NCBI RefSeq assembly: GCF_001746295.1
Contig: NZ_MJAH01000027.1
Coordinates: 1 to 49,700 of the forward strand
Source of the DNA: Streptomyces sp. LUP47B
Lineage (GTDB): Bacteria; Actinomycetota; Actinomycetes; Streptomycetales; Streptomycetaceae
Direction: 5' to 3'
Length of the DNA stretch: 49,700 nt
Both the position numbers and the translations under genes were made by a program. Numbering within the stretch: the stretch's first letter is position 1; the number at the start of each line of letters is the position of its first letter. Shown piece after piece: positions 27,001 through 34,897 of this stretch. The notes beneath the pieces are model-generated. The model saw only the letters and a program-made list of their open reading frames with translations, had not been told where the DNA came from and made no database searches.

Positions 27001-27098
27001 CCAAGCTCGGCGTCTCCGGAAGGGGAGAGGCTGCGGCGGTGGCACACCGGCTGGGGCTGTTCCCGGCCGAGGCTCTCCACGCGCCGATCACAGAGTGA
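24051..27098 (+). CDS. LAL-type LuxR family transcriptional regulator (AAA ATPase + LuxR HTH)
   Basis: This roughly 1,015-residue protein is a large ATP-binding LuxR regulator. It has an N-terminal FVGRTEELNSLNEAL, Walker A GGEAGVGKTR (about 36-45), Walker B VVVALEDLHWAD, a long TPR-like helical middle, and a C-terminal LuxR HTH beginning LTGRERDVLRLVALG and containing LFISPKTASVHVSNILAKLG. Such proteins activate pathway genes in response to a ligand or nucleotide state. GTG 24051 is 8 bp after a CAATGCT -10-like element with no ribosome-binding site (leaderless); ATG 24039 is the alternative. The HTH is intact. Target unknown. Confidence 0.92.
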   Translation: METRSVSPVFVGRTEELNSLNEALSRAAAGEPQALLLGGEAGVGKTRLVEEFATSACRQGAVVALGGCVEIGADGLPFAPFSTALRALRRALPDELAAAAAGQEEELARLLPEVGEALPARGTGRHDEESLARLFELTARLLERVAAERTVVVALEDLHWADASTRHLLAYLFRTLRTGRLVVLATYRADDIHRRHPLRPLLAELDRLRTVRRIELGRFNRDEVSRQIAGIFATEPNPTQVDDIFERSDGNAFFVEELAVCATEGCGAGLTDSLRDLLLVRVEGLPESTQRVARVVAEGGSTVEYRLLAAVTRLAEDDLIEALRVAVNANILLPAPDGDGYHFRHSLVREAVADDLLPGERSRLNRRYAEALEADPTLVPAAERVMRLASYWYHAHDAAKALPAVLDASVTARRRHAYSEQLRLLERAMELWDTTPEDVRAALRPVDYTEVYPPCGCDPATTPLRYLDLMAEAAVAGRLGGERERALKITKRALHLLEDDGDPLRAAWFWVQRSHLVQGLARGDGWAELATAEELVRGLPPSEVHAEVLANVAHWSMVHVPGPEAMTAAESAVEYARMVGAREIEMNARLTHAGLLVESGGVETGLAEMFEILRQTVEDGISAVASRVYVNLPNALEAIGRSREAVPILEEGLGYARKFGLSDKEAWIWGNLAESLHSLGRWDRAAESATRAELVGRSAQPRGFHAGNRAALALARGDLSEAARQLTAARGYFGTHDRAPQHELPLTELAIGIAAAEGRLLDARAELERVLDAGFPPGTQRYAWPLLLTAATMEADALGLPVAERDRAKILHRIREAARPLATNAPVWLAHERWVRAELLRAESADTPDHWYEALTALEPLERPYDLARVRHRLAQALLSAPGGAEQSDREQATELLRLAHAAADHLGARPLADAVTLLAQRARLTLTVAPAPGGDDPVRSLGLTGRERDVLRLVALGRTNRLIAEELFISPKTASVHVSNILAKLGVSGRGEAAAVAHRLGLFPAEALHAPITE

Positions 27099-27133
27099 GG
27101 CGTACGGTGTAGGAGACCGGCAGGGGAGGCTGC

Positions 27134-27337
27134 ATGTTCAACATGTTCGAGGAACTGTTCGCACCCGGCCGCAAGCACACCCGTGACGAGCAGAACCGGC
27201 TGGAGCTGACCCGCGAGGACGTCGGCGACGGCGACCCCGGACACGGACCGATAGATCTCACGTCCGGGAAGGTCGTCGTCCGCCGGTCCAAGCCGGACGA
27301 CGACACCGAGGAGCCCCCGCGGAGCGCGCCCGAATGA
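27134..27337 (+). CDS. Small conserved protein (67 aa), DUF6191-like
   Basis: ATG 27134 follows a strong GGGGAGG (27123-27129). The product begins MFNMFEELFAPGRKHTRDEQ, continues LELTREDVGDGDPGHGPIDL, and ends in a charged Pro-rich tail. I recall this pattern as an actinobacterial small protein family (DUF6191); the family name is from memory and moderately sure. No enzyme motif is visible. It starts 36 bp after the LAL regulator and its stop lies 9 bp from the stop of the convergent sugar dehydrogenase. Confidence 0.75.
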   Translation: MFNMFEELFAPGRKHTRDEQNRLELTREDVGDGDPGHGPIDLTSGKVVVRRSKPDDDTEEPPRSAPE

Positions 27338-27346
27338 CGGCTCCGA

Positions 27347-28528
27347 CTAGCTGACCTGTATCTCCAGGATCTTGTCGTCCCCCTCCTTGGGGCTGCCGCG
27401 GCCGTCCGTGTTGCTGGTGATGAGCCACAGCTTGTCTCCGCCCGCGGCGACCACCGTGCGCAGCCGGCCGTACTCCCCCTTCAGGAAGGACTGCGGGTCG
27501 GCGGAGGCCGCAGTGCCCTTCAGCGGGATGCGCCACAGGCGCTGGCCCTTCAGCCCGGCCATCCAGACGGAGCCCTCGGCGTAGGCGATGCCGCTGGGCG
27601 AGGCGTCGTCGGTGTGCCACTGGGCTATCGGGTTGTGGAACTCCTTGTCGTCGGACTTGCCCTCGGCGGTCGGCCAGCCGTAATTGTCGCCCGGCTTGAT
27701 CGCGTTCAGTTCGTCCCAGGTGTCCTGGCCGAACTCCGAGGCGAACAAACGCTGTTTGGAGTCCCAGGCGATGCCCTGCACATTGCGGTGGCCGTAGGAG
27801 TACACGGGGGAGTCCGGGAACGGGTTGCCCGGGGCCGGGTCGCCCTCCGGGGTCAGGCGCAGGATCTTGCCGCCCAGGGATTTGCGATCCTGGGACAGGC
27901 CGGTGTTGCCGCTCTCGCCCGTGCCCGCGTACAGCATGCCGTCCGGGCCGAACGCGATCCGGCCGCCGTTGTGGATGAAGCCCTTCGGGATGCCCTTGAA
28001 GATGGTGTCGGGAGCGCCCAGTTGCTCACCGGACGCCTTCTGCTCGTCGTAGACCATCCGCACGACGCGGTTGTCCGAGTCGGAGGTGAAGTAGGCGTAG
28101 ACCATGTGGTCCGAGGCGTAGTCCGGGGACAGCGCGACGCCCAGGAGGCCGCCTTCGCCGGCCGCGGAGACCCCGGAGACCTGCCCCAGCTCCGTCTTCT
28201 TGCCGGACTGTCCGTCGACCCGGGTGATCGTGCCGTCGTCCCGTGAGGAGACGAGCAGGTCGCCGTCGGGGAGCGGGGCGAGGCCCCAGGGGGTCTTGAG
28301 GTCCTCGGCGATCGTGCGCACCACCTTCACCGAGCCCTTCGCAGGCGGGGTCGCCTCCACGGCCTGCTGGGTGGGGGTCGACCCCGAGGCCGCACCGCTC
28401 GACGAGGCGCTGTCGCCGCCGTCGGGCGAGCCACCGCCTCCTCCTCCGCCGTCGGAGGAGCAGCCGGCCGTCAGCAGGAGCGTGGTCGCGGCCAGCACGG
28501 CCGTCACAGCTCGACGATGCACGATCAT
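27347..28528 (-). CDS. PQQ-dependent sugar dehydrogenase lipoprotein (GSDH/YliI type)
   Basis: This 393-residue protein is exported as a lipoprotein: basic MIVHRRA, a hydrophobic core, and the lipobox LTAGC with Cys23, then a Gly/Ser linker. The six-bladed propeller of soluble-type aldose sugar dehydrogenases follows, with FIHNGGRIAFGPDGMLYAGT, GHRNVQGIAWD and the C-terminal DNYGWPTAEG. It would oxidise sugars outside the membrane with PQQ; actinobacterial relatives are often annotated this way without proof. AAGGGA lies just before ATG 28528; an ATG at 28561 would delay the signal peptide. Upstream is a 790-bp gap filled with repeats. Confidence 0.88.
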   Translation of the reverse strand: MIVHRRAVTAVLAATTLLLTAGCSSDGGGGGGGSPDGGDSASSSGAASGSTPTQQAVEATPPAKGSVKVVRTIAEDLKTPWGLAPLPDGDLLVSSRDDGTITRVDGQSGKKTELGQVSGVSAAGEGGLLGVALSPDYASDHMVYAYFTSDSDNRVVRMVYDEQKASGEQLGAPDTIFKGIPKGFIHNGGRIAFGPDGMLYAGTGESGNTGLSQDRKSLGGKILRLTPEGDPAPGNPFPDSPVYSYGHRNVQGIAWDSKQRLFASEFGQDTWDELNAIKPGDNYGWPTAEGKSDDKEFHNPIAQWHTDDASPSGIAYAEGSVWMAGLKGQRLWRIPLKGTAASADPQSFLKGEYGRLRTVVAAGGDKLWLITSNTDGRGSPKEGDDKILEIQVS

Positions 28529-28774
28529 GGTCCCTTCGAAGCGGCGGGTTCTACCTGTCATACACCGCTCGCGCCTCCCAGGTTCCCGATCTCCCGGACC
28601 CGATGCGCACACCCGTCCCCACCAGTCCCGCGACGCGTGCGCGGTCGGTGGGCGTGCCGGCCCTGTGGCGCTCGATGGCCGCCAGGTCTGCGGGCCGGTG
28701 GATCGTGTGCGGTCGGCAGGCGGTCTGCGGCGCGGGTGTCGTCTGAGGGTCTGCCGGTGCCGCGGGTCCCCGCA

Positions 28775-29228
28775 CAGTTGGCGGGCTTGCTGGTGTGCGG
28801 GTGGGGCACCGGCGTTGATGGGTGTGCCGGCCCTGCGGCGCGTGGGTGGCCGGTGGGTCTGCTCGACCCGCGGGCCTGTGGGCAGTTGGCGGGCGCGCTG
28901 GTGGGTGCCCGTGTGCCGCCGGCAGGCTGGTCCGCGGCGAGTGTCGTCTGAGGGTCTGCTCGTCGCACGGCCCCTGCGCAGTTGGCGGGCGTGCTGGTCC
29001 GCGGCGCGGTCGTCGTCCGGGGGTCAGCTCGTCCTGCGGATCGCGGCGCAGGTGTCGTCCGGGGGGCTCCTCGTCCCACGGGCCCCTGCGCAGTTGGCGG
29101 GCTTGCTGGTCCGCGGCGCGGTCGTCGTGCGGGGGTCAGCTCGTCCTGCGGATCGCGGCGCAGGTGTCGTCCGGGGGGCTCCTCGTGCCACGGGCCCCTG
29201 CGCAGTTGGCGGGCTTGCTGGTCCGCGG
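28775..29228. repeat. Tandem repeat array, 112-bp unit with degenerate upstream copies
   Basis: Repeats share the start CAGTTGGCGGGC at 28775, 28883, 28979, 29091 and 29203. The units 28979-29090 and 29091-29202 are both 112 bp and differ at only 3 positions; the last copy stops after 26 bp. The earlier spacings are 108 and 96 bp and the sequence is more diverged. Because 112 is not a multiple of 3, the array cannot be a repeated protein domain. The + strand is strongly G/T-rich. The whole gap 28529-29318 holds no supportable gene; further degenerate copies reach back to about 28670. Confidence 0.85.
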
Positions 29229-29318
29229 GTCTTGGGCCGCTGGGGGGGCTGATGGTCCGCGGGTGGGCGCTGCGGCTGGGGCCGCTGGTTTGTCCGGCGG
29301 GCCCCGTCAGCAGAGACG

Positions 29319-30317
29319 CTAGTCCCACGACCCCTGTGCCGGCGGCAGTTGCGCCACCTCGGTGAGGTCCTGGACGGTCAGCCGGAGGGAGGCCGCCGCC
29401 GCGTTCTGCGTCACCCACCGCTCCTGCTTGGCCCCGGGCACCGGGACCACGTGAGTGCCCTGGGCCAGCACCCACGCCAGCGCCACCTGTGCCGGGGTGA
29501 CGCCCTCCCCGTGCCGGGCCGCGATGCGGCGCAGACCGGAGACGATCGGCTGGTTCGCGGCCATCATCTCGGCGGTGAAGCGGGGATGGCGGGCGCGGAC
29601 GTCGTCCGGTTCGAAGCCCTCGCCCGGGGTCAGGGTGCCGGTCAGGAAGCCGTTGCCGAGGGGCATCGCCGCCAGAAAGCCGATGCCGCGCGCCCCGCAC
29701 CACGGCAGCAGCGTCTCCAGCGCCTCCGGCGACCACACCGACAGCTCCGCCTCCACCGCGCTCACCGGGAAGACCTGCTGGACCCGCTCCAACTGCCGGA
29801 TCGTCGCGTCGTACAGCCGCCTGCCGGAGCGGCGCCCGCCGCGCGCTCCCATCGCGCAGAGCCCCAACGACCGTACTTTTCCGGCCTGTACGAGCTCCGC
29901 CATCGCACCCCAGGTCTCCTCGACCGGAACCTCGGGGTCCTCGCGGTGCAGCTGGTAGAGGTCGATCACATCGGTCTGGAGCCGCCGCAGGGACGCGTCA
30001 CAGGCCCGTCTCACATAGCCGGGGCGGCCGTTGGCCACGATGTGCTGCTCGCCCACCAGCAGACCGACCTTCGTCGACACGAAGGCGTCCCCGCGCCGCT
30101 CCTTCAACACCCGCCCGAGCAGCAGCTCGTTGGTGAACGGGCCATACATGTCGGCCGTGTCCAGCAGCGTCGAGCCCAGATCGAGCGCCCGGTGCACGGC
30201 CCTGACCGACTCGTCGCCCCGCTGCCGCGACCCGCTGTAGGCCCAGCTCATCGGCATGCACCCGAGTCCGACGGCTCCCACCGCGAGCGCCGCCGCGCCG
30301 ATCTTCCTGCGCTCCAC
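29319..30317 (-). CDS. Aldo/keto reductase
   Basis: This 332-residue NADPH-dependent reductase has the AKR catalytic tetrad: Asp53 and Tyr58 in LLDTADMYGP, Lys83 in STKVGLL, and His124 in LYQLHRED. The barrel continues with the AVEAELSVW strand and the cofactor loop VVPVPGAKQ. The front resembles the Tas/IolS group acting on small aldehydes or ketones. It is transcribed away from the 2-hydroxyacid dehydrogenase, with 75 bp between the starts. Substrate unknown. Confidence 0.92.
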   Translation of the reverse strand: MERRKIGAAALAVGAVGLGCMPMSWAYSGSRQRGDESVRAVHRALDLGSTLLDTADMYGPFTNELLLGRVLKERRGDAFVSTKVGLLVGEQHIVANGRPGYVRRACDASLRRLQTDVIDLYQLHREDPEVPVEETWGAMAELVQAGKVRSLGLCAMGARGGRRSGRRLYDATIRQLERVQQVFPVSAVEAELSVWSPEALETLLPWCGARGIGFLAAMPLGNGFLTGTLTPGEGFEPDDVRARHPRFTAEMMAANQPIVSGLRRIAARHGEGVTPAQVALAWVLAQGTHVVPVPGAKQERWVTQNAAAASLRLTVQDLTEVAQLPPAQGSWD

Positions 30318-30392
30318 CTGCTCGTGACCCTCCCTCTTCCGGCCCCCAACCTAACCTCTGGGCTCCAGGGCGCCTGACATAGCCTCCTGACC

Positions 30393-31343
30393 ATGAGTGC
30401 TGACGTGTGGCTTCCCATCCCGCCCGACGACATCGAGGGGCTCCCCGAGGGCCCCGACTACCACTTCTGGAACGGCGAGGAGGACTTCCCGGCGGACCCG
30501 GCCGACTGCGCGTACTACGTCGTCCCCTACATGAAGCCGCTGGATGTCGTCCTGCGACCGATGCCCCACCTGAGCTCCGTCGAGGTCGTGCAGACGCTGT
30601 CGGCCGGCGTCGACAACGTGAAACCCGGCCTGAGGCATCTGCGTCCCGGCGTGCGGTTGTGCAACGCGCGCGGTGTCCACGAGGCGAGCACCGCCGAACT
30701 CACGCTCACCCTGGTCCTCGCCTCGCTGCGCGGGGTTCCCGACTTCGTGCGGGCCCAGGACAAGGGGGAGTGGCGCGCCGGCTTCCGGCCCTCGCTCGCC
30801 GACAAGAACGTCCTCATCGTCGGCTACGGCTCGATCGGCTCCGCCATCGAGGACCGGCTCGTACCGTTCGAGGTCGCGCGGGTGGCGCGCGTCGCGCGCT
30901 CCGCGCGCACCACGGAGCGCGGCCCGGTGCACCCGCTCACCGAACTGCCCGCCCTGCTCCCCGAGGCGGACGTCGTCATCCTGTCCACGCCCCTCGACGA
31001 GACCACGCGTCACCTGGCCGACGCCGACTTCCTGGCCCGTATGAAGGACGGCGCGCTCCTCGTGAACGTCGCCCGCGGCCCGGTCGTCGACACCAAGGCG
31101 CTGCTCGCCGAACTGGAGACCGGCCGCATCACCGCCGCCCTCGACGTCACCGACCCCGAGCCGCTGCCCCCGGGACACCCCTTGTGGCAGGCGCCGGGCG
31201 TACTGGTCAGTCCCCATGTCGGAGGACCCACCTCGGCGTTCCTGCCGCGTGCCAAACGCCTGTTGGTGGACCAGCTCAACCGCTATGTGAACCAGGAGCC
31301 CTTGCGCAACGTGATCCTTACGACGGGTTCGGAGAACGCTTAG
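30393..31343 (+). CDS. D-isomer-specific 2-hydroxyacid dehydrogenase family protein
   Basis: This 316-residue NAD(H) enzyme reduces 2-oxoacids or the reverse. Seen: the nucleotide motif VGYGSIGSAI (about 143-152), and the active-site triad Arg228 (NVARGP), Glu256 (DPEPLP) and His275 (SPHVGGP). An Arg/Ala-rich segment after the Rossmann Gly loop (VARVARVARSARTTERG) suggests a phosphate-binding, NADP-type pocket. It is shorter than SerA and has no ACT domain. Glyoxylate/hydroxypyruvate-type reduction is a reasonable guess only. Confidence 0.9.
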   Translation: MSADVWLPIPPDDIEGLPEGPDYHFWNGEEDFPADPADCAYYVVPYMKPLDVVLRPMPHLSSVEVVQTLSAGVDNVKPGLRHLRPGVRLCNARGVHEASTAELTLTLVLASLRGVPDFVRAQDKGEWRAGFRPSLADKNVLIVGYGSIGSAIEDRLVPFEVARVARVARSARTTERGPVHPLTELPALLPEADVVILSTPLDETTRHLADADFLARMKDGALLVNVARGPVVDTKALLAELETGRITAALDVTDPEPLPPGHPLWQAPGVLVSPHVGGPTSAFLPRAKRLLVDQLNRYVNQEPLRNVILTTGSENA

Positions 31344-31554
31344 ACCCACGGAGCAACAGGCGCGCAATCCGCTTCCGGTACCCTCCGCAATCTTCCGGAC
31401 GCGATCCGTGGCCGCATCGCCGCTGGTCGTCACGGAGCGTAGAGGAACTATGTCCCTGAGTGACGAGACTGGTGTATCGTCCCGACAGGGGCAGCGCCGC
31501 GCACCGTTCGGCGCCGGGGATGGACATTGCAGAATGTGAGGGGGGCGACGGGCG

Positions 31555-31758
31555 ATGCACGGCCTATGGACCAACGATCCGACGCGGCGGGGCCGCCGGC
31601 TCCGACCCTGGCACACGGCCGCGCGCAGACGCGGCCACCATGCCGGTCACGGCGGTCACCACAGCCCTCATCACCGCAGGCACAGCAGGAGGCATGCGCA
31701 CCCGGCGCACCAGGATCCCTGGGACCCCGGAGCGGCGCGGACCGGGAGGACCCGGTGA
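31555..31758 (+). CDS. Possible His/Arg-rich small protein coupled to cdgE
   Basis: A 67-codon frame starts with ATG 31555 after GAGGGGGG (31538-31545) and ends with TGA at 31756-31758, overlapping the cdgE GTG by 4 bp. The product is extraordinarily rich in His, Arg and Gly, with clusters such as GHHAGHGGHHSPHHRRHSRR. GC at third positions is about 82 percent by my count, below typical Streptomyces genes but above the alternative cdgE-frame reading of the same DNA. A metal-binding peptide or a leader that couples translation to cdgE is possible; it may also be non-coding. The remaining gap 31344-31554 shows nothing clear. Confidence 0.35.
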   Translation: MHGLWTNDPTRRGRRLRPWHTAARRRGHHAGHGGHHSPHHRRHSRRHAHPAHQDPWDPGAARTGRTR

Positions 31759-34700
31759 GCTCGCCTCCCTCTCCCACGACCACCCTCGACGGAGCGCTGC
31801 GGGCCCGGCCCACGAGGGCGGCGCTGCTGCCTTCCCGGCCGCCGGTCCTCCGTGGCGGGTCGAGCCTGGTCCACCAACTCCTCCTCGCCCTGGTGTGCGC
31901 GGGATACGCCCTCGGTTCCGCGCTCGGCTGGGGCTCGTCCGAAGTCGCCCTGATCATGGGTGACTTCGGGCTGAGCGCCGCGGCGGGCACCGCCGCCGTG
32001 TCGTGCTTCCTCTACGCCCGCGACCGTCGGGTCCGGTTCCGGCAGGCCTGGCTGCTCTTCGCGCTCTCCTCGACCATGGCGTCGCTCGGCAACCTGATCT
32101 GGGGGTGGTACGAGGTCGTCCTGGGCCGGGACGTGCCCAGCCCGAGCTACGCCGACCTGTTCTTCCTGTGCTTCGCGCCGCCCGCGATCGTGGGTCTGCT
32201 GGTCCTCGCCAAGCGGCCGGTGACGAAGGCGGGCTGGGTCTGTCTCGGCCTGGACTCCTGGCTGATCGGCGGCTCGCTCCTCACGCTGTCCTGGAGCCTC
32301 GCTCTCGCCCAGGCGGCCAAGTCGGAGGGACCCAGCGTCGCGCACACCGCGCTGTCCCTGGCGTATCCACTGCTGGACATCGCCCTCGTCAGCATGGTCC
32401 TCGCGCTGCACTTCCGGCGCTCGGCGGTCAACCGCACCGCGGTGAACACCGCGATCGGCGCGCTCGCCCTGACCGTGATGTGCGACGCCCTGTTCACCTC
32501 GCCACTGCTCCACAACAACTACCGCTCCGGCCAGTTGCTGGACGCCGGATGGTTCGCCGGCTCCCTGCTCCTCGCCTACGCCCCCTGGGCCGCGCCCCGG
32601 CGCCCGGACGGCGACCGGCAGCGACCGGCCGGGCGCACGCGCGTGGTGCACGAACACCTGCCCAGGCCGCGCTTCGGGAGCTGGCGCCACCCGTCCACGC
32701 AGGGAGTGCAGGGCCCGCAGGGAGCCCAGGGAGCGCAGGCCGGTGACCACAGCCGGTATCCGGCCACCCGGCCCATCACCGGATCGCTGGCCGCCCTCAC
32801 CCCGTATCTCGCCGCCGCGGTCTGCACGCTGGGGATCCTCTACAACGTCCTCAACGGCCGCAGCGTGGACCGCGTGGTGCTCCTCACCGGCGGCACCGTC
32901 GTGCTCGCCCTCGTGGTGCGCCAGGGCATCATGCTGCTCGACAACATCACCCTCACCCAGGAACTCGCGCAGAAGGAGAACCACTTCCGCTCCCTGGTGC
33001 AGGGCTCGAGCGACGTCATCATGATCGCCGCACCCAACGGCATCCTCAGGTACGTCTCCCCGGCCGCCGCGGGGGTCTACGGCCGCTCCGCCGAGGAACT
33101 CGTGGGCACGGAACTGGCCGGCCTCATCCACCCGGAGGATCTGGGCTGCGTGGTGCACGAGGTGCGCCGGTTCCTCGCCGCCAGCCCTCTCGAAGAGCCC
33201 ACCACCCGCATCGAGTGCCGTTTCCGGTCCGGCGACGGCGGCTGGCTCAACGTCGAGTCCACCGTCAACCGTCACCACGGCGGCCTCATCTTCAACAGCC
33301 GGGACGTCACCGAAAGAGTGCGCCTGCAGGCGCAGCTCCAGCACAACGCCGAGCACGACCCGCTGACCGACCTGCCCAACCGCGCCCTGTTCACCCGGCG
33401 CGTCCAGCAGGCCCTGTCCGGCCGCCGTTCCTCCGACCGCGGCACGGCCGTCCTCTTCATCGACCTGGACGGCTTCAAGGCCGTCAACGACACGATCGGG
33501 CACCAGGCCGGGGACGAGCTGCTCGTCCAGGCCGCCCGCAGACTCCAGGACGCGGTCCGCTACGGGGACACCGCCTCCCGGCTCGGCGGGGACGAGTTCG
33601 CCGCACTGATCGTCGGGGACGGCACCCGCGACCGCACCGCCCGCGAGGGCCACATCCTGGAGCTCGCCGACCGCCTCAGGGTCACGCTCTCGCAGCCGTA
33701 CCTCATCGACGGCAACGATGTCCGGGTCGCCGCCTCCATCGGCGTCGCCTTCGCCGAACCCGGCCTCGGGGCGGGCGAGCTCCTGCGCAACGCGGACCTC
33801 GCGATGTACCGCGCCAAGGCGGGCGGCAAGGGTCGCGTCGAGCTCTACGCGCCCCAGATGCAGCAGGACGTCGTACGAAAGGCGGAGCTGGCCACGCGCC
33901 TGCGTGCCGCACTGCACGACGGCGAGTTCGCCCTGCTGCACCAGCCCGTCGTCCGCCTGGAGGACGGCCGCATCGCCTCGGTCTCCGCGCAGGCGCGCTG
34001 GCGCTCCTCCCAGGGAGTGCTGTTCACGCCGGCCGAGTTCCTGCGGGTGGCCGAGGACAGCGACCGTACGCAGGAGCTGGGCCGCTGGATCCTGGAGGAG
34101 GCCGTCGAACAGGCCGCCGAGCGGGCCGCGACCGGGCTCACCGTGCCCGTGGCGGTCCGGATGAGCGCCCAGCGACTGCTGGACCGCTCGCTGCCCCTCG
34201 GTTCCGTCGAGGCGCTGCTGACCCGGCACGGGCTGCCGTCCGGCTCCCTGGTCATCGAGCTCTCCGACGCCGACCCCCGGGTCTCGCTGGACGAGTTGGA
34301 GCGCCGGCTGACCGCGATCCGGCGCGTCGGCGTCCGGATCGCCCTGGACGGCTTCGGCAGCGGCTACGCGGCGATCACCGCGCTGCGCAAACTCCCCGTG
34401 GACGTACTGAAGCTCGACCGCAGCCTGGTCGAGGGCGTCGTGGAGTCCGCCAGACTGCACAAGATCACCAGCGGGCTGCTGAGGATCGCCGGGGACCTCG
34501 GCCTCCAGTCCGTGGCCGACGGCGTGGACCTCCCGGAACAGGTCGTCGCCCTGCGGGCGATGGGCTGCACCCACGGACAGGGCATGGCCTTCTCCGCACC
34601 CCTGGACGAGTACCGGTTGCGCAGGGCGCTGGCCTCGGGCCACTACCCGGTGCCGCACGGCCCCGCCGAACCCGCGTTCGCGGGAGGCGGCGCGGAGGTG

Positions 34701-34781
34701 TACACCAGTGGTGTGTCCTCGGTCCTCGGAGGCGGCACAGCCCTGCGCTCACATAATGAGACTCCCGTCCCACCTACTTGA
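31755..34781 (+). CDS. cdgE: Membrane PAS-GGDEF-EAL protein, CdgE type (degenerate EAL)
   Basis: This 1,008-residue protein has an N-terminal block of about nine membrane helices (residues 35-395), a PAS domain (about 407-520), GGDEF (DPLTDLPNR ... RLGGDEFAALI, motif near 609) and an EAL-like domain (from about 720). The I-site RYGD five residues before GGDEF is intact, so a feedback-inhibited diguanylate cyclase is likely. The EAL motifs are lost: SAQ for EAL, RMS for NVS, LSD for ITE, DGFG for DDFG, ADGVD for AEGVE. S. coelicolor CdgE (SCO5511) sits upstream of ilvB likewise. GTG 31755 follows GGGAGGA (31744-31750); upstream in-frame DNA has low third-position GC, so it is not coding. Confidence 0.93.
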   Translation: MSSPPSPTTTLDGALRARPTRAALLPSRPPVLRGGSSLVHQLLLALVCAGYALGSALGWGSSEVALIMGDFGLSAAAGTAAVSCFLYARDRRVRFRQAWLLFALSSTMASLGNLIWGWYEVVLGRDVPSPSYADLFFLCFAPPAIVGLLVLAKRPVTKAGWVCLGLDSWLIGGSLLTLSWSLALAQAAKSEGPSVAHTALSLAYPLLDIALVSMVLALHFRRSAVNRTAVNTAIGALALTVMCDALFTSPLLHNNYRSGQLLDAGWFAGSLLLAYAPWAAPRRPDGDRQRPAGRTRVVHEHLPRPRFGSWRHPSTQGVQGPQGAQGAQAGDHSRYPATRPITGSLAALTPYLAAAVCTLGILYNVLNGRSVDRVVLLTGGTVVLALVVRQGIMLLDNITLTQELAQKENHFRSLVQGSSDVIMIAAPNGILRYVSPAAAGVYGRSAEELVGTELAGLIHPEDLGCVVHEVRRFLAASPLEEPTTRIECRFRSGDGGWLNVESTVNRHHGGLIFNSRDVTERVRLQAQLQHNAEHDPLTDLPNRALFTRRVQQALSGRRSSDRGTAVLFIDLDGFKAVNDTIGHQAGDELLVQAARRLQDAVRYGDTASRLGGDEFAALIVGDGTRDRTAREGHILELADRLRVTLSQPYLIDGNDVRVAASIGVAFAEPGLGAGELLRNADLAMYRAKAGGKGRVELYAPQMQQDVVRKAELATRLRAALHDGEFALLHQPVVRLEDGRIASVSAQARWRSSQGVLFTPAEFLRVAEDSDRTQELGRWILEEAVEQAAERAATGLTVPVAVRMSAQRLLDRSLPLGSVEALLTRHGLPSGSLVIELSDADPRVSLDELERRLTAIRRVGVRIALDGFGSGYAAITALRKLPVDVLKLDRSLVEGVVESARLHKITSGLLRIAGDLGLQSVADGVDLPEQVVALRAMGCTHGQGMAFSAPLDEYRLRRALASGHYPVPHGPAEPAFAGGGAEVYTSGVSSVLGGGTALRSHNETPVPPT
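34752..34757 (+). promoter_or_regulatory. Candidate -10 box for the ilvBNC leader
   Basis: CATAAT at 34752-34757, within the last codons of cdgE, is the only good -10-like box at the right distance (about 58 bp) before the leader peptide. No convincing -35 is seen 16-18 bp upstream, so an alternative sigma factor or an activator may be needed. TTGACA (34778-34783) nearby has no matching -10. Confidence 0.3.
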
Positions 34782-34814
34782 CACCACATGCGTGCCGGGG
34801 GGAGGGTCAGTGCC

Positions 34815-34856
34815 ATGCGCACCCGAATTCTCGTACTTGGAAAGCGCGTCGGCTGA
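34815..34856 (+). CDS. ilvB operon leader peptide (13 aa)
   Basis: ATG 34815 follows GGGGGGAGGG and encodes MRTRILVLGKRVG, in which Ile5, Leu6, Val7, Leu8 and Val12 are the three branched-chain amino acids made by the downstream operon. It stops 1 bp before a hairpin and about 40 bp before a T-tract terminator. Ribosome stalling when Ile/Leu/Val-tRNAs are uncharged would favour read-through into ilvB. Short actinobacterial ilvB leader peptides of this type are an established attenuation device. Confidence 0.9.
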   Translation: MRTRILVLGKRVG

Positions 34857-34880
34857 CGCTGAGCCCTCGATCGCTCAGCG
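34857..34880 (+). promoter_or_regulatory. Pause/antiterminator hairpin of the ilvB attenuator
   Basis: CGCTGAGC (34857-34864) pairs perfectly with GCTCAGCG (34873-34880) across an 8-nt loop. It starts directly after the leader peptide stop, so a ribosome finishing or stalling on the leader will decide whether it forms. Confidence 0.7.
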
Positions 34881-34897
34881 ACCCCACCCGGCGCGCT

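Noticed and set aside
22902..27080. A 1,392-codon open frame on the minus strand under the MMPL tail, GNAT and LAL regulator genes
   Set aside because: It is antisense to well-supported genes. The predicted protein is low-complexity Gly/Val/Ala with no domain. Long antisense frames are expected in 70 percent GC DNA.
28558..29736. Long open frames on both strands through the 112-bp repeats
   Set aside because: The repeat unit is not a multiple of 3, so each copy is read in a different frame; no conserved protein repeat or start site results.
31671..34658. A 995-codon minus-strand frame opposite cdgE
   Set aside because: It is the antisense of the PAS-GGDEF-EAL gene, which has clear domains and third-position GC bias. 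No domain or start signal is seen in the antisense frame.
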